Assembly: GCA_019746095.1 (NCBI GenBank)
Contig: JAIESL010000035.1
Span: 30,429-94,428, forward strand
Origin: Caulobacteraceae bacterium
GTDB lineage: Bacteria > Pseudomonadota > Alphaproteobacteria > Caulobacterales > Caulobacteraceae
Reading direction: 5' to 3'
Length of the DNA stretch: 64,000 nucleotides
How positions within the stretch are numbered: position 1 is the first letter of the stretch; the number at the start of each line of letters is the position of its first letter. The position numbers and the translations under genes are program-made. Shown in pieces: positions 1 to 9,370 of this stretch. The notes beneath the pieces are model-generated. The model searched no databases. It was not told the DNA's origin and was given only the letters and a program-made list of their open reading frames with translations.

Positions 1-906
1 GGCTGCGCGGGGATGTACCGCCCGGAGCATCGCGACGCCTGGCGGCGGATCGTCGACTTCGTTCATGCCCAGGGATCGCGGGTCGCCATCCAGCTGGCCC
101 ATGCGGGCCGCCGCGGATCAGTCGAACGGCCCTGGGGCCCCCGCGCAGATCAACCTCTCGAGGACGGCTGGCCCCTGATCGCCCCCTCCCCCGTTCCGTG
201 GACGGACAGGGACCAGACACCGCGCGAAATGAACCGGGCCGACATGGGCCGCGTGCGCGACGACTTCGTCCGGGCGACGCGCTGGGCCGACGAAGCCGGC
301 TTCGACATGGTCGAGCTGCACTGCGCTCACGGCTATCTGCTCTCGTCCTTCCTGACCCCCCTCTCCAACCACCGCACGGACGAATACGGCGGCCCGGTCG
401 GGAACCGGCTGCGTTTCCCGCTTGAGGTCTTCACCGCCATGCGCGCCGTCTGGCCGCAGGACCGGCCGATGTCCGTGCGACTGTCCGCGACCGACTGGGT
501 CGATGACGGCCTGACGCCTGAGGACTCCGTCATCATCGCCCGCGCCTTTGCGGACGCCGGCTGCGACCTGATCGATGTCTCGGCCGGATCGACCACACCC
601 GATGCCCAGCCCGTCTATGGCCGCATGTTCCAGACCCCGTTCAGCGACCGCATCCGCAACGAGGCGGGCGTGGCGACCATCGCCGTCGGCAACATCTACG
701 AGACCGACCACATAAACAGCATCCTCGCCGCCGGCCGGGCCGACCTGTGTGCCCTTGCCCGGCCTCATCTGGCCGATCCCAACTGGAGCCTGCGTGCGGC
801 CGCAGAACTGGGCTGGAGGGGGATCCGGCCGCCGGTCCAGTATCTCGCCGGCTTCGCCCAGCTGGCCCGGAACCTGGAGAGGCAGCAGCAGGCGGGGCCG
901 GTATGA
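1..906 (+). CDS. Old-yellow-enzyme-type flavin oxidoreductase domain, 5'-truncated (likely C-terminal part of an aminobenzoyl-CoA/salicylyl-CoA monooxygenase-reductase)
   Basis: The reading frame is open to the left window edge (GCAG precedes the first in-window Met), so the N-terminus is missing. The visible part is an FMN-dependent TIM barrel of the old yellow enzyme family, with the typical [22 protein letters not shown]-type block near residue 110 and a late [14 protein letters not shown] phosphate-binding end. In 2-aminobenzoyl-CoA monooxygenase/reductase and the related 'bifunctional salicylyl-CoA 5-hydroxylase', this domain follows a flavin monooxygenase domain. The ligase and other downstream genes fit that role. 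A stand-alone reductase cannot be excluded because the upstream sequence is outside the window. The stop codon overlaps the next gene (ATGA). Confidence 0.8.
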   Translation, partial: GCAGMYRPEHRDAWRRIVDFVHAQGSRVAIQLAHAGRRGSVERPWGPRADQPLEDGWPLIAPSPVPWTDRDQTPREMNRADMGRVRDDFVRATRWADEAGFDMVELHCAHGYLLSSFLTPLSNHRTDEYGGPVGNRLRFPLEVFTAMRAVWPQDRPMSVRLSATDWVDDGLTPEDSVIIARAFADAGCDLIDVSAGSTTPDAQPVYGRMFQTPFSDRIRNEAGVATIAVGNIYETDHINSILAAGRADLCALARPHLADPNWSLRAAAELGWRGIRPPVQYLAGFAQLARNLERQQQAGPV

Positions 907-1664
907 GCCTGACCGGACACCATGCCGTCGTCACCGGGGCGGGCTCGGGCATCGGCCGGGCCACCGCCGAACGCCTGGCCGAGGCTGGCTGCCAGGTCAC
1001 CCTGATCGGCCGTCACCTCGCCCGACTGGGTGAGACCGCTGACCGCATCGGCGACCTCGCCTTCCCCGCCCCCGCCGACGTCACCGACGCCGACATGCTG
1101 GCCGCCGCGATCGAGGCGGGACGCGACCGGTTCGGGCCGGTCGACATCCTCATCAACAATGCCGGGGCCGCCAGCTCGGCCCCCTTCCTCAAGACCGACG
1201 CCGACGCCTTGCGCGCCATGCTCGCGCTCAATCTCGAGGCACCGGCCGAGGCCGCCCGTCTGGTCCTGCCTGGCATGCTGACCCGCCGCCGGGGCCGCAT
1301 CGTCAATGTCGCCTCGACCGCCGGGCTCAAGGGCTATCCCTATGTCTCGGCCTATGTCGCGGCCAAGCACGGCCTCGTCGGCCTGACCCGCGCCCTCGCG
1401 CTGGAGGTCGCCAGCAAGGGTGTCACCGTCAACGCCGTCTGCCCCGGTTTCACCGACACCGATCTGGTCGCCCGGTCGATCGAAGCCATCACCGGCAAGA
1501 CCGGCCGAAGCGAGGACGAAGCCCGCGCGGCCCTGTCCGCCTCCAATCCGCAAGGGCGGCTGATTACGCCGGACGAGGTCGCCACGACCATTGTCTGGCT
1601 CTGCAGCGACGGTGCCTCGGGGGTCAACGGCGCCGCCGTCCCGGTGGCAGGCGGTGAGCTTTGA
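903..1664 (+). CDS. Short-chain dehydrogenase/reductase (SDR)
   Basis: A 253-residue classical SDR. It has the TGAGSGIG cofactor-binding motif near residue 12, the NNAG motif, and a catalytic Ser followed by YVAAK (Y-x3-K). The C-terminal CPGFTDTD stretch is usual for the family. I start it at ATG 903, which overlaps the previous stop by four bases; the track ORF starting at 747 is an artefact. SDRs are found in aerobic aminobenzoyl-CoA pathways, where they would oxidise or reduce a hydroxy/oxo-cyclohexane carboxyl-CoA intermediate. That assignment is inferred from context only. Confidence 0.88.
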   Translation: MSLTGHHAVVTGAGSGIGRATAERLAEAGCQVTLIGRHLARLGETADRIGDLAFPAPADVTDADMLAAAIEAGRDRFGPVDILINNAGAASSAPFLKTDADALRAMLALNLEAPAEAARLVLPGMLTRRRGRIVNVASTAGLKGYPYVSAYVAAKHGLVGLTRALALEVASKGVTVNAVCPGFTDTDLVARSIEAITGKTGRSEDEARAALSASNPQGRLITPDEVATTIVWLCSDGASGVNGAAVPVAGGEL

Positions 1665-2179
1665 TGCCTGCCCTCGCCGCGCTGCCCGACCGTATTCTCC
1701 CCGACAGACTGGGCGGCGCGCCCGACGGCAAACGGTCCCTGCGTCTCTGGCTGCGTCTGCTGACCTGTTCGACCCGGATCGAGCAGACGGTCGCCCAGCG
1801 GCTGCGCGACGATTTCGGCTCCACCCTGCCCCGGTTCGACATGCTGTCGGCGCTGGACCGCGCGGGTGAGGCAGGCCTGACCATGGGCGAGGCCGCCGGC
1901 ATGCTGATGGTCTCCAACGGCAACGTCACCGGCCTGGCCGCGCGGCTCAAGGCTGACGGCCTGATCGAGGCCATGGCCGGGACCGATCGGCGGGTGCAGC
2001 GCGTCCGCCTGACGCCTATCGGCCGGACCCGTTTCACCGCCATGGCCCAGGCCCATGAACGCTGGATCGAGGCGCTGTTCGCCGACCTGACCACGGACGA
2101 GGCCGACGACCTGACCCGCCTGCTGGAGCGGACCAAACGGTCGCTGCATGCGACCACTTTCGAGGAGCTGAACGGATGA
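1664..2179 (+). CDS. MarR-family transcriptional regulator
   Basis: A 171-residue winged-helix protein. The core runs from about residue 45 to 125, with a recognition-helix segment ([19 protein letters not shown]) and the wing ([15 protein letters not shown]). It lies inside the aromatic-CoA operon and shares ATGA-type overlaps with both neighbours, so it is co-transcribed with them. MarR proteins in such operons often respond to the aromatic substrate or its CoA thioester. It is therefore probably an autoregulated local repressor, although no operator is visible inside the window. The track start at 1661 is a TTG; ATG 1664 is preferred. Confidence 0.88.
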   Translation: MPALAALPDRILPDRLGGAPDGKRSLRLWLRLLTCSTRIEQTVAQRLRDDFGSTLPRFDMLSALDRAGEAGLTMGEAAGMLMVSNGNVTGLAARLKADGLIEAMAGTDRRVQRVRLTPIGRTRFTAMAQAHERWIEALFADLTTDEADDLTRLLERTKRSLHATTFEELNG

Positions 2180-2988
2180 AGGCGCGCGACTACAAGGCGG
2201 CCCATTTCCTGTGGACGGTGGATGAACACGGCGTGGCCTTGCTCACCCTCAACCGCCCCGAGCGCAAGAACCCGCTGACCTTCGAATCCTATGCCGAAAT
2301 GCGCGACCTGTTCCGTGCCCTGGTCCACGCCGACGACTGCAAGGTCGTGATCGTCACCGGTGCCGGCGGAAACTTCTCATCGGGCGGCGACGTGCACGAG
2401 ATCATCGGCCCGCTGACCGAAATGGACATGCCGGCCCTGCTCGCCTTCACCCGGATGACCGGTGATCTGGTCAAGGCCATGCGCGGCTGTCCCCAACCGG
2501 TGATCGCCGCGCTGGACGGCGTCTGTGTCGGCGCCGGTGCCATCATGGCCATGGCCTCGGACCTCCGGATCGCGACACCGCGGACGAAGACCGCCTTCCT
2601 GTTCACCCGTGTCGGCCTGGCCGGTTGCGACATGGGTGCCTGCGCCATCCTGCCCCGCCAGATTGGTCAGGGCCGGGCCTCCGAACTGCTGTTCACCGGC
2701 CGCGTCATGACCGCCGACGAGGGTGAGCGCTGGGGCTTCCATAACCGTCTGGTCGAGGGTGAGGCCCTGATGGAGACGGCGCTGGAGCTGGCGCGTTCCC
2801 TGGCCCGGGGCCCGACCTTCGCCCACGGCATCACCAAGAACCAGCTCAACGTCGAATGGGACATGAGCCTGGACGCCGCCATCGAGTCCGAGGCCCAGGC
2901 CCAGGCCATCTGCATGAAGACGAATGACTTCCGCCGCGCCTATGAGGCCTTCGCGGCCAAGCGCGAGCCGGTGTTCGAGGGGAACTGA
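2176..2988 (+). CDS. Enoyl-CoA hydratase/isomerase family protein
   Basis: A 270-residue crotonase-fold protein. It has the oxyanion-hole segment [14 protein letters not shown] near residue 60 and a second [19 protein letters not shown] block near 115. It starts with ATG overlapping the MarR stop and is followed two bases later by the acyl-CoA dehydrogenase. In this operon it probably hydrates or hydrolyses a ring-derived enoyl-CoA after reductive dearomatisation. The exact substrate cannot be read from sequence. Confidence 0.88.
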   Translation: MKARDYKAAHFLWTVDEHGVALLTLNRPERKNPLTFESYAEMRDLFRALVHADDCKVVIVTGAGGNFSSGGDVHEIIGPLTEMDMPALLAFTRMTGDLVKAMRGCPQPVIAALDGVCVGAGAIMAMASDLRIATPRTKTAFLFTRVGLAGCDMGACAILPRQIGQGRASELLFTGRVMTADEGERWGFHNRLVEGEALMETALELARSLARGPTFAHGITKNQLNVEWDMSLDAAIESEAQAQAICMKTNDFRRAYEAFAAKREPVFEGN

Positions 2989-2990
2989 CC

Positions 2991-4157
2991 ATGGCGGACC
3001 GCACCTTTCTGGACTGGCCCTTCTTCGACGACCGCCACCGCGCCTTCGCCGCCGATCTGGAAGCCTGGGCGGACCGGACCGATGCGGTGAAACTGCACGG
3101 CGATCACGACCTGGACGGCGACTGCCGCACCATCCTCAAGTCGCTGGCCGAGGGTGGCTGGCTCCGCAATGCCGTGCCCGATGCGGCCGGCAAACTCGAC
3201 GTCCGCACCCTGTGCCTGACCCGGGAGACGCTCGCCCGTCGTTCCGGCCTCGCTGACTTCGTCTTCGCGATGCAGGGTCTGGGCTCCGGCCCCATCAGCC
3301 TGTTCGGCACCGACGCCCAGAAGGCCCGCTGGCTTCCGGGCGTGGCCGCGGGCGAGACCATCGCCGCCTTCGCCCTGTCCGAGCCCGATGCCGGTTCGGA
3401 CGTCGCCGCCCTGTCGACCAACGCGCGCCGGGACGGCAACCATTGGGTGCTGGACGGCACCAAGACCTTCATCTCCAACGGCGGCCTCGCCGACCGCTAT
3501 ACGGTCTTCGCCCGCACCGGCGAGGGGACGGGTGCCAAGGGCCTGAGCGCCTTCGTTGTCGATGCGGACACGCCCGGCTTCGGGATCGTCGAACGCATCC
3601 CCCTGATGGCCCCGCACCCGTTGGCCACCATCCGGTTCACCGACTGCCGCATCGACGCTGACCGCATCCTCGGCGCGCCCGGCGAGGGCTTCCGCATCGC
3701 CATGGCCACCCTGGACGTGTTCCGCTCGACCGTGGCCGCCGCCGCGCTCGGTTTTTCGCGCCGCGCCCTCGACGAGGCTGCGGCCCGCACCACCGCCCGC
3801 CGCCTGTTCGGGGCACCGATGAGCGACCTGCAACTGGTCCAGGCCTCGATCGCCGACATGGCCCTGAAGATCGATGCTTCTGCCCTGCTGATCTACCGCG
3901 CCGCCTGGCTGAAGGATCAGGGCGCGCCGCGGGTCACCCGCGAGGCCGCCATGGCCAAACTCTTCGCCACCGACGAGGCCCAGGCTGTCATCGACGCGGC
4001 GGTCCAGCTGTTCGGCGGCCTCGGCGTCGTCGCCGGCCATCCGGTCGAGCGGCTGTATCGCGAGATCCGTGCCCTGCGCATCTATGAAGGGGCCTCCGAG
4101 GTGCAGAAGATCGTCATCGCCCGCCAGGTTCTGGCCGGGATCGGTGGAGGTGCCTGA
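2991..4157 (+). CDS. Acyl-CoA dehydrogenase family protein
   Basis: A 388-residue FAD-dependent acyl-CoA dehydrogenase. Visible family marks are [13 protein letters not shown] (FAD/CoA contact), the [13 protein letters not shown] strand, the C-terminal [20 protein letters not shown] and the [16 protein letters not shown] end. YEGASEV carries the usual base-region glutamate. It sits between the enoyl-CoA hydratase and the CoA ligase with almost no spacing, so it is part of the same operon. It probably oxidises a saturated cyclohexane- or open-chain acyl-CoA formed later in the pathway. Confidence 0.92.
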   Translation: MADRTFLDWPFFDDRHRAFAADLEAWADRTDAVKLHGDHDLDGDCRTILKSLAEGGWLRNAVPDAAGKLDVRTLCLTRETLARRSGLADFVFAMQGLGSGPISLFGTDAQKARWLPGVAAGETIAAFALSEPDAGSDVAALSTNARRDGNHWVLDGTKTFISNGGLADRYTVFARTGEGTGAKGLSAFVVDADTPGFGIVERIPLMAPHPLATIRFTDCRIDADRILGAPGEGFRIAMATLDVFRSTVAAAALGFSRRALDEAAARTTARRLFGAPMSDLQLVQASIADMALKIDASALLIYRAAWLKDQGAPRVTREAAMAKLFATDEAQAVIDAAVQLFGGLGVVAGHPVERLYREIRALRIYEGASEVQKIVIARQVLAGIGGGA

Positions 4158-5761
4158 TGGGGACCAGCGCCCATCTCGACCGGTTCGTTCTCGACCATCT
4201 GCCGGCGGCGGACCAGCAGCCCGACCTTGTTTTCGACCTGCCCGAACTGGCCTATCCCGCCCGTCTGAATGCCGCCGTTGAACTGCTGCGTCGGGCGATC
4301 TCCGCTGCGGGCCCCGACGGCCGGGCCCTGATTGATCACGACCACGAATTCTCCTGGTCCCGCGTGGATGCGATCTCCGGCCGGATGGCGCGGGTGCTGG
4401 TCGAGGAGATGGGGCTGGTGCCGGGAAACCGGGTGCTGCTGCATGGCCCGAATTCCGCCTGGACCGTCATGGCCTGGTTCGCGATCCTGAAGGCCGGCGG
4501 CGTTGTCGTGGCCACCATGCCCATGCTGCGCGCGGCGGAACTGTCGACCGTGATCGAAAAGGGCCGGATCAGCCACGCGCTGGTCTATCAGACCTTTGCG
4601 GACGTCGTGGCCGAGGCGCGGGCGTCGGCACCTTCGCTGACCCGGATGATGGACTCCGCCGCCCTGCAGAAAGCCGCCCAGGCCCTGCCGCCAGGTTTCC
4701 GCTTCGACCCGGTCGAAACCGCCGCCGACGACCCGGCCCTGATCGCCTTCACCTCGGGCACCACCGGCAAGCCCAAGGGCTGCGTCCATTTCCATCGCGA
4801 CATCCTTGCCATGGCTGACACCTTCGGCCGCCATGTCGTCGGCCTGACCCGGGTCGATGTCGTCGTCGGCACCCCGCCCATCGCCTTCACCTTCGGGCTC
4901 GGCGGACTGGTGGTCTTCCCTGCGGCCGCGGGCGCCGCCACCGCCTTCGCACCGCGCCCCGGGTTCGACGCCCTGGCGGAGACCATCGAGCGTTGCCGCG
5001 CCACTACCCTGCTCACAGCCCCGACCGGCTATCGAGCCCTGCTGAAGCTGACCGCCGCGCACAACCTCTCGAGCCTGCGCACCTGCATTTCGGCGGGTGA
5101 GGCCCTGCCGGCCGCCACCTCGGACGCCTGGCATGACGCCACCGGCGTGCGCATCATCGACGGCATCGGCTCGACCGAGATGACCCACATCTTCATCTCG
5201 GCCTCGGGCGATGACATCCGTCCGGGTGCCACCGGCAAGGCCGTACCGGGCTATGAGGCCCGTATCATTGACGCACACGGCCGTACCCTGCCGGCCGGCG
5301 AGACCGGACGGCTTGCGGTTCGCGGCCCGACCGGCTGCCGCTATCTCGATGACGACCGACAGGCCGTCTATGTCCAGAACGGCTGGAACCTGACCGGCGA
5401 CGTCTATCGCCTCGATGAGGACGGCTATTTCTGGTTCGTGGCCCGCTCCGACGACATGATCGTCTCGTCCGGCTACAACATCGGCGCGCCCGAGGTCGAA
5501 AACGCCCTGCTGCGCCACTCCGCCGTCACCGAAGCCGCCGTGATCGGTGTTCCGGATTCCGAACGCGGCCAGATAGTGAAGGCGTTCGTCGTCCTCGGCG
5601 ACGGCCATCACGCCTCGGATGAACTGAGAACCGCGCTCCAGGAGCATGTGAAGCAGGTCATCGCCCCCTACAAATATCCCCGCGCCCTCGATTTCGTGGA
5701 CGCCCTGCCCAAGACACAGACCGGCAAGCTGCAGCGCTTCCGGCTCAAGGCGGATGCATGA
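4157..5761 (+). CDS. Aromatic acid-CoA ligase (benzoate/2-aminobenzoate-CoA ligase family)
   Basis: A 534-residue ANL-superfamily adenylate-forming enzyme. The P-loop-like core motif TSGTTGKPKG is near residue 200, followed by GIGSTEM, the TGD hinge aspartate region (NLTGDVYRLDEDGYFWFVARSDD) and a C-terminal TGKLQRFRL lysine. The N-terminal LPELAYPARLNAAVELL segment is typical of benzoate and 2-aminobenzoate ligases rather than acetate or fatty acid ligases. It would activate the aromatic acid for the monooxygenase/reductase. Anthranilate is the best guess from the gene set; salicylate is the main alternative. It overlaps the neighbours on both sides. Confidence 0.85.
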   Translation: MGTSAHLDRFVLDHLPAADQQPDLVFDLPELAYPARLNAAVELLRRAISAAGPDGRALIDHDHEFSWSRVDAISGRMARVLVEEMGLVPGNRVLLHGPNSAWTVMAWFAILKAGGVVVATMPMLRAAELSTVIEKGRISHALVYQTFADVVAEARASAPSLTRMMDSAALQKAAQALPPGFRFDPVETAADDPALIAFTSGTTGKPKGCVHFHRDILAMADTFGRHVVGLTRVDVVVGTPPIAFTFGLGGLVVFPAAAGAATAFAPRPGFDALAETIERCRATTLLTAPTGYRALLKLTAAHNLSSLRTCISAGEALPAATSDAWHDATGVRIIDGIGSTEMTHIFISASGDDIRPGATGKAVPGYEARIIDAHGRTLPAGETGRLAVRGPTGCRYLDDDRQAVYVQNGWNLTGDVYRLDEDGYFWFVARSDDMIVSSGYNIGAPEVENALLRHSAVTEAAVIGVPDSERGQIVKAFVVLGDGHHASDELRTALQEHVKQVIAPYKYPRALDFVDALPKTQTGKLQRFRLKADA

Positions 5762-6180
5762 ACCCCCAGATCTTCACCACCGAACGTCTCGTGCGCTTCG
5801 CCGACTGCGATGCAGCCGGGATCGTCTTCTTCCCGCGCTATTTCGAGATGCTGAATGGTGTGGTCGAGGACTGGTTCGCCGGTCCGCTTCAGGCCTCGTT
5901 CCGCGAAATGCACGTCAACCGCCAGGTCAGCGTTCCGACGGCGGCCGTCGAGGCTCGCTTCATCGCTCCGTCGCGGCTGGAAGACGAACTGACCTTCGCC
6001 CTCACGGTCACCAAACTGGGCCGCTCATCCTGCAGTCTCCGCCACCGGATCAGCGCCGATGGATCCCTGCGTTTCGAGGCGAGCCAGACCTTCGTCTACG
6101 TCGGCCGGTCACTTAAGCCCGAGCCCTGGCCCGAAGATCTGCGCGCCCGCATGGCAGACTATCTGGAGACAGCCGAATGA
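5758..6180 (+). CDS. Acyl-CoA thioesterase, 4HBT family
   Basis: A 140-residue single hot-dog protein. It carries the 4-hydroxybenzoyl-CoA thioesterase signature FADCDAAGIVFFPRYFEML near residues 15-33, in which the catalytic Asp precedes GIVFFPRY. ATG 5758 overlaps the ligase stop. Within this operon it may release an aromatic or dead-end CoA thioester and so relieve CoA trapping, or it may free a hydroxylated aromatic acid. Confidence 0.85.
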   Translation: MNPQIFTTERLVRFADCDAAGIVFFPRYFEMLNGVVEDWFAGPLQASFREMHVNRQVSVPTAAVEARFIAPSRLEDELTFALTVTKLGRSSCSLRHRISADGSLRFEASQTFVYVGRSLKPEPWPEDLRARMADYLETAE

Positions 6181-6572
6181 ACCGCGTCCTGCTGCCCGAG
6201 GGCTGGCCGCGCCCGAAGGGCTATTCCAACGGCGTCGAGGCCGCCGGCCGCATGGTCTTCGTCGCTGGCCAGATCGGCTGGACGCCCGAAGGGGCCTTTG
6301 TAGAGAAGGGGTTCGCCGGCCAGTTCCGCCAGACCATCGAGAATACGCTCGCGGTCCTCGCGGAGGCCGGGGCCGGACCGGAACACATCGTCCGCATGAC
6401 CTGGTATGTCGTCGACAAGCGCGAATACCTGGCCAGCCTGCTCGACATCGGGGCCGCTTGGCGCGCGCTGATCGGCCCCCACTATCCGGCCATGGCCGTG
6501 GTCGAGGTCAAGGGGCTGATCGAGGACGCCGCCCGGATCGAGATCGAGACGACCGCCGTCATTCCCGCATGA
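6177..6572 (+). CDS. RidA-family (YjgF/YER057c/UK114) enamine/imine hydrolase
   Basis: A 131-residue RidA-fold protein, with GYSNGVEAAGRMVFVAGQIGW at the N-terminus and RIEIETTAVIPA at the C-terminus, containing the conserved Arg of the active pocket. It is the last gene of the overlapping operon. RidA proteins hydrolyse reactive enamines and imines to ketones and ammonia. Reductive dearomatisation of 2-aminobenzoyl-CoA is known to give a 2-amino-oxocyclohexene carboxyl-CoA, which is an enamine. A pathway-specific RidA therefore makes chemical sense; this is an inference. Confidence 0.88.
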   Translation: MNRVLLPEGWPRPKGYSNGVEAAGRMVFVAGQIGWTPEGAFVEKGFAGQFRQTIENTLAVLAEAGAGPEHIVRMTWYVVDKREYLASLLDIGAAWRALIGPHYPAMAVVEVKGLIEDAARIEIETTAVIPA

Positions 6573-6610
6573 GGCTTGGCACCGTGCGATTCCGGGGCCA
6601 CAGCTAGACC

Positions 6611-7516
6611 ATGCGGCTTCACGACGACGTCCTTGGCTCACTCGAGGCCGAGGCCCTGCAGATTTTCCGGGAGGTGGTCGCCGAGTGCGAGCGGCCCGTG
6701 CTGCTGTTCTCGGCCGGCAAGGACTCGGCTGTCCTGTTGCACCTCGCGCGCAAGGCCTTCTTCCCGGCCGTGCCGCCGTTTCCCCTGCTTCACGTCGATA
6801 CGATGTGGAAATTCCGGGAAATGTACGCCTTTCGAGACCAGGCCGCCGAGACCGCGGGCATGACCTTGCGGGTTCACCGCAACCCGGAGGCCGTGGCCGA
6901 GGGCATCAACCCTTTCGACCACGGTGCCAGTGTCCATACGGATATCTGGAAGACGCAGGGCCTGAAGCAGGCGCTCGACGCCGGACGGTTCGACGCGGCC
7001 TTCGGCGGCGCGCGCCGCGACGAGGAGAAAAGCCGCGCCAAGGAGCGGATCGTCTCGGTCCGCACCGCCGCCCACGGATGGGACCCGAAGCGCCAGCGCC
7101 CCGAGCTCTGGAACCTCTACAACACCCGCCTTCACGACGGAGAGTCGGTGCGGGTCTTCCCCCTGTCGAACTGGATAGAGCTGGATATCTGGCGCTACAT
7201 CCAGCGTGAGAATATCGCCCTGCCCTCCCTCTATTTCGCCGCTGACCGGCCCGTGATCGAGCGTGACGGTGCCCTGCTGATGCTCGACGACGACCGTATG
7301 CCCCTTCGCGCCGGAGAGGCCGCACGGATGCGTCGCGTCCGCTTCCGCACACTCGGCTGCTGGCCCCTGACCGCGGCCGTCGAAAGCGATGCCGCGACCC
7401 TGGACGCTGTGGTGCGCGAGGTCCGTGAGGCGTCCATGTCCGAGCGTCAGGGTCGGACCATTGACCACGACCCCTCCGCCTCGATGGAGCAGAAGAAGCG
7501 CGAGGGTTATTTCTGA
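6611..7516 (+). CDS. cysD: Sulfate adenylyltransferase subunit 2 (CysD)
   Basis: A 301-residue ATP sulfurylase small subunit. It shows the PP-loop [17 protein letters not shown] near residue 36, [28 protein letters not shown] and the usual C-terminal [11 protein letters not shown]. With the CysN GTPase it converts sulfate and ATP into adenosine 5'-phosphosulfate. It starts 38 bases after ridA and its stop overlaps cysNC by one base (TGATG), so the two are translationally coupled. Downstream reductases (cysH, cysI) are not in the window. Confidence 0.97.
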   Translation: MRLHDDVLGSLEAEALQIFREVVAECERPVLLFSAGKDSAVLLHLARKAFFPAVPPFPLLHVDTMWKFREMYAFRDQAAETAGMTLRVHRNPEAVAEGINPFDHGASVHTDIWKTQGLKQALDAGRFDAAFGGARRDEEKSRAKERIVSVRTAAHGWDPKRQRPELWNLYNTRLHDGESVRVFPLSNWIELDIWRYIQRENIALPSLYFAADRPVIERDGALLMLDDDRMPLRAGEAARMRRVRFRTLGCWPLTAAVESDAATLDAVVREVREASMSERQGRTIDHDPSASMEQKKREGYF

Positions 7517-9366
7517 TGACCTCGCTCCCCGATACCGGCCCCCGCCAGATCGTGCGCCTGATCACCTGCGGCTCGGTTGATGACGGCAAGTCGACCCTGA
7601 TCGGCCGCCTGCTGTATGACGCCGGAGCCATCCCGTCCGACCAGCTCGCGGCCCTGCCGTATCTGGACGGCGCGCCAGACCTGTCCTTTCTCGTCGATGG
7701 CCTCGCCGCCGAGCGCGAGCAGGGCATCACCATCGACGTCGCCTACCGCTTCTTCGACATCGGCGAGCGCCGCTTCATCCTCGCCGACACCCCTGGGCAC
7801 GAGCAGTACACGCGCAACATGGTCACCGCCGCCTCGACGGCAGACCTCGCCATCGTTCTGGTCGATGCCCGCAAGGGCGTCCTGACCCAGACACGCCGGC
7901 ACAGCCGGCTGCTGGCCCTGCTGGGGGTCCGCCGGGTCGTGCTGGCGGTCAACAAGATGGATCTGGTGGACGGAGCGCAGGACCGCTTTGACGCCATCGT
8001 CGCTGACTACCGCGACTTCGCCGACCAGATCGGCCTGACCGACATCACCCCTGTCCCGACCTGTGCGCGAACCGGAGAGAACGTCTCGGCCCCGGGTGCC
8101 CTGACGCCCTGGTATTCGGGGCCCGGCCTGATGGCACACCTCCGCACCGTCACACTGCCGGAGACGACATCCGGTTCATTGCGCATGACGGTGCAGGGCG
8201 TCAGCCGACCGAACGCAGACTTCCGTGGCGTTTCGGGCAGGATCGTCGCAGGTCAGGCCCGGCCCGGGAACCCTGTCCGCATTCTGCCCTCGGGTGTCAG
8301 CGCGGCGATCGACCGTATCGTCACCCTGGACGGCGATCTGGACGAGGCTCGGACCGGCCAGTCTGTGACCCTGACCTTGACCCCGGACGTGGACGTCTCG
8401 CGCGGCGACCTGATCGCAGCCGCCGGAGACCCGCCCGAAGTCGCCGATCAGTTCGAGGCCCATCTGGTCTGGATGTCCGACCGCCCGCTGCTGCCCGGCC
8501 GCTCCTACTGGCTCAAACTGGGCGCGACGACGGTGCCGGCCCGGATCAGCGACCTGCGGCATAAGGTCAATGTCGATACCGGCGAGCGGCTGGCCGCACC
8601 GACCCTGGGGCTGAACGATATCGGCCTGTGCACCCTGGCGCTGGATGCGCCGATCGCCTTCGAACCCTATGCCGCCAATCGCGATCTGGGCGGCTTCATC
8701 CTGATCGACCGGATGACCAATGAGACCGCCGGGGCGGGAATGATCCGCTTTGCCCTGCGACGCTCCGCCAATGTGCGGCCGCAGGCACTCACGGTCAGCC
8801 GCGCCGACCGGGCCGGACTCAAGCGGCAGGCACCGCTGGTGCTGTGGTTCACGGGCCTGTCCGGCGCGGGCAAGTCGACCATCGCCAACCGCGTCGAGCA
8901 ACGGCTGTTCTCCGAGGGCCTGCATTCGGTGCTGCTGGACGGCGACAACGTACGTCACGGTCTCAACCGCGACCTCGGCTTCACCGATGCCGACCGGGTC
9001 GAAAACGTCCGCCGGGTGGCCGAGGTGGCGCGGCTGATGACCGACGCAGGCCTGATCGTCCTGGTGTCCTTTATCTCGCCCTTCCGTGAAGAGCGGCAGA
9101 TGGCCCGTGAGTTGATGGAGCCCGGCGAGTTCGTCGAGATCTTTGTCGACGTTCCGCTGGCCGTGGCCGAGGCGCGTGACGTCAAGGGCCTCTATGCCAA
9201 GGCCCGGGCCGGTCAGCTGAGCCATTTCACCGGCATCGACAGCCCCTATGAAGCCCCCGCTGCGCCCGAACTGAGGATCGATGCCGCCGCCTGTTCCGCG
9301 GATGAGGCGGCCGAGCGGATCATGGCCTTCGTCCACGCGGCCCAGACGGCCCGACGCACAGGCTGA
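7516..9366 (+). CDS. cysNC: Bifunctional sulfate adenylyltransferase subunit 1 / APS kinase (CysN-CysC fusion)
   Basis: A 616-residue fusion. Residues from about 12 to 420 are the CysN GTPase, with [15 protein letters not shown] (P-loop), [12 protein letters not shown] (G3) and NKMD (G4). From about residue 435 on is APS kinase, with a second P-loop [29 protein letters not shown] and [11 protein letters not shown]. The enzyme drives APS synthesis with GTP hydrolysis and then phosphorylates APS to PAPS. CysNC fusions are common in alphaproteobacteria. The gene ends four bases from the convergent tyrosinase gene. Confidence 0.97.
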   Translation: MTSLPDTGPRQIVRLITCGSVDDGKSTLIGRLLYDAGAIPSDQLAALPYLDGAPDLSFLVDGLAAEREQGITIDVAYRFFDIGERRFILADTPGHEQYTRNMVTAASTADLAIVLVDARKGVLTQTRRHSRLLALLGVRRVVLAVNKMDLVDGAQDRFDAIVADYRDFADQIGLTDITPVPTCARTGENVSAPGALTPWYSGPGLMAHLRTVTLPETTSGSLRMTVQGVSRPNADFRGVSGRIVAGQARPGNPVRILPSGVSAAIDRIVTLDGDLDEARTGQSVTLTLTPDVDVSRGDLIAAAGDPPEVADQFEAHLVWMSDRPLLPGRSYWLKLGATTVPARISDLRHKVNVDTGERLAAPTLGLNDIGLCTLALDAPIAFEPYAANRDLGGFILIDRMTNETAGAGMIRFALRRSANVRPQALTVSRADRAGLKRQAPLVLWFTGLSGAGKSTIANRVEQRLFSEGLHSVLLDGDNVRHGLNRDLGFTDADRVENVRRVAEVARLMTDAGLIVLVSFISPFREERQMARELMEPGEFVEIFVDVPLAVAEARDVKGLYAKARAGQLSHFTGIDSPYEAPAAPELRIDAAACSADEAAERIMAFVHAAQTARRTG

Positions 9367-9370
9367 GACG

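Noticed and set aside
4082-5647. 521-residue minus-strand ORF
   Set aside because: Antisense of the CoA ligase; no family motif.
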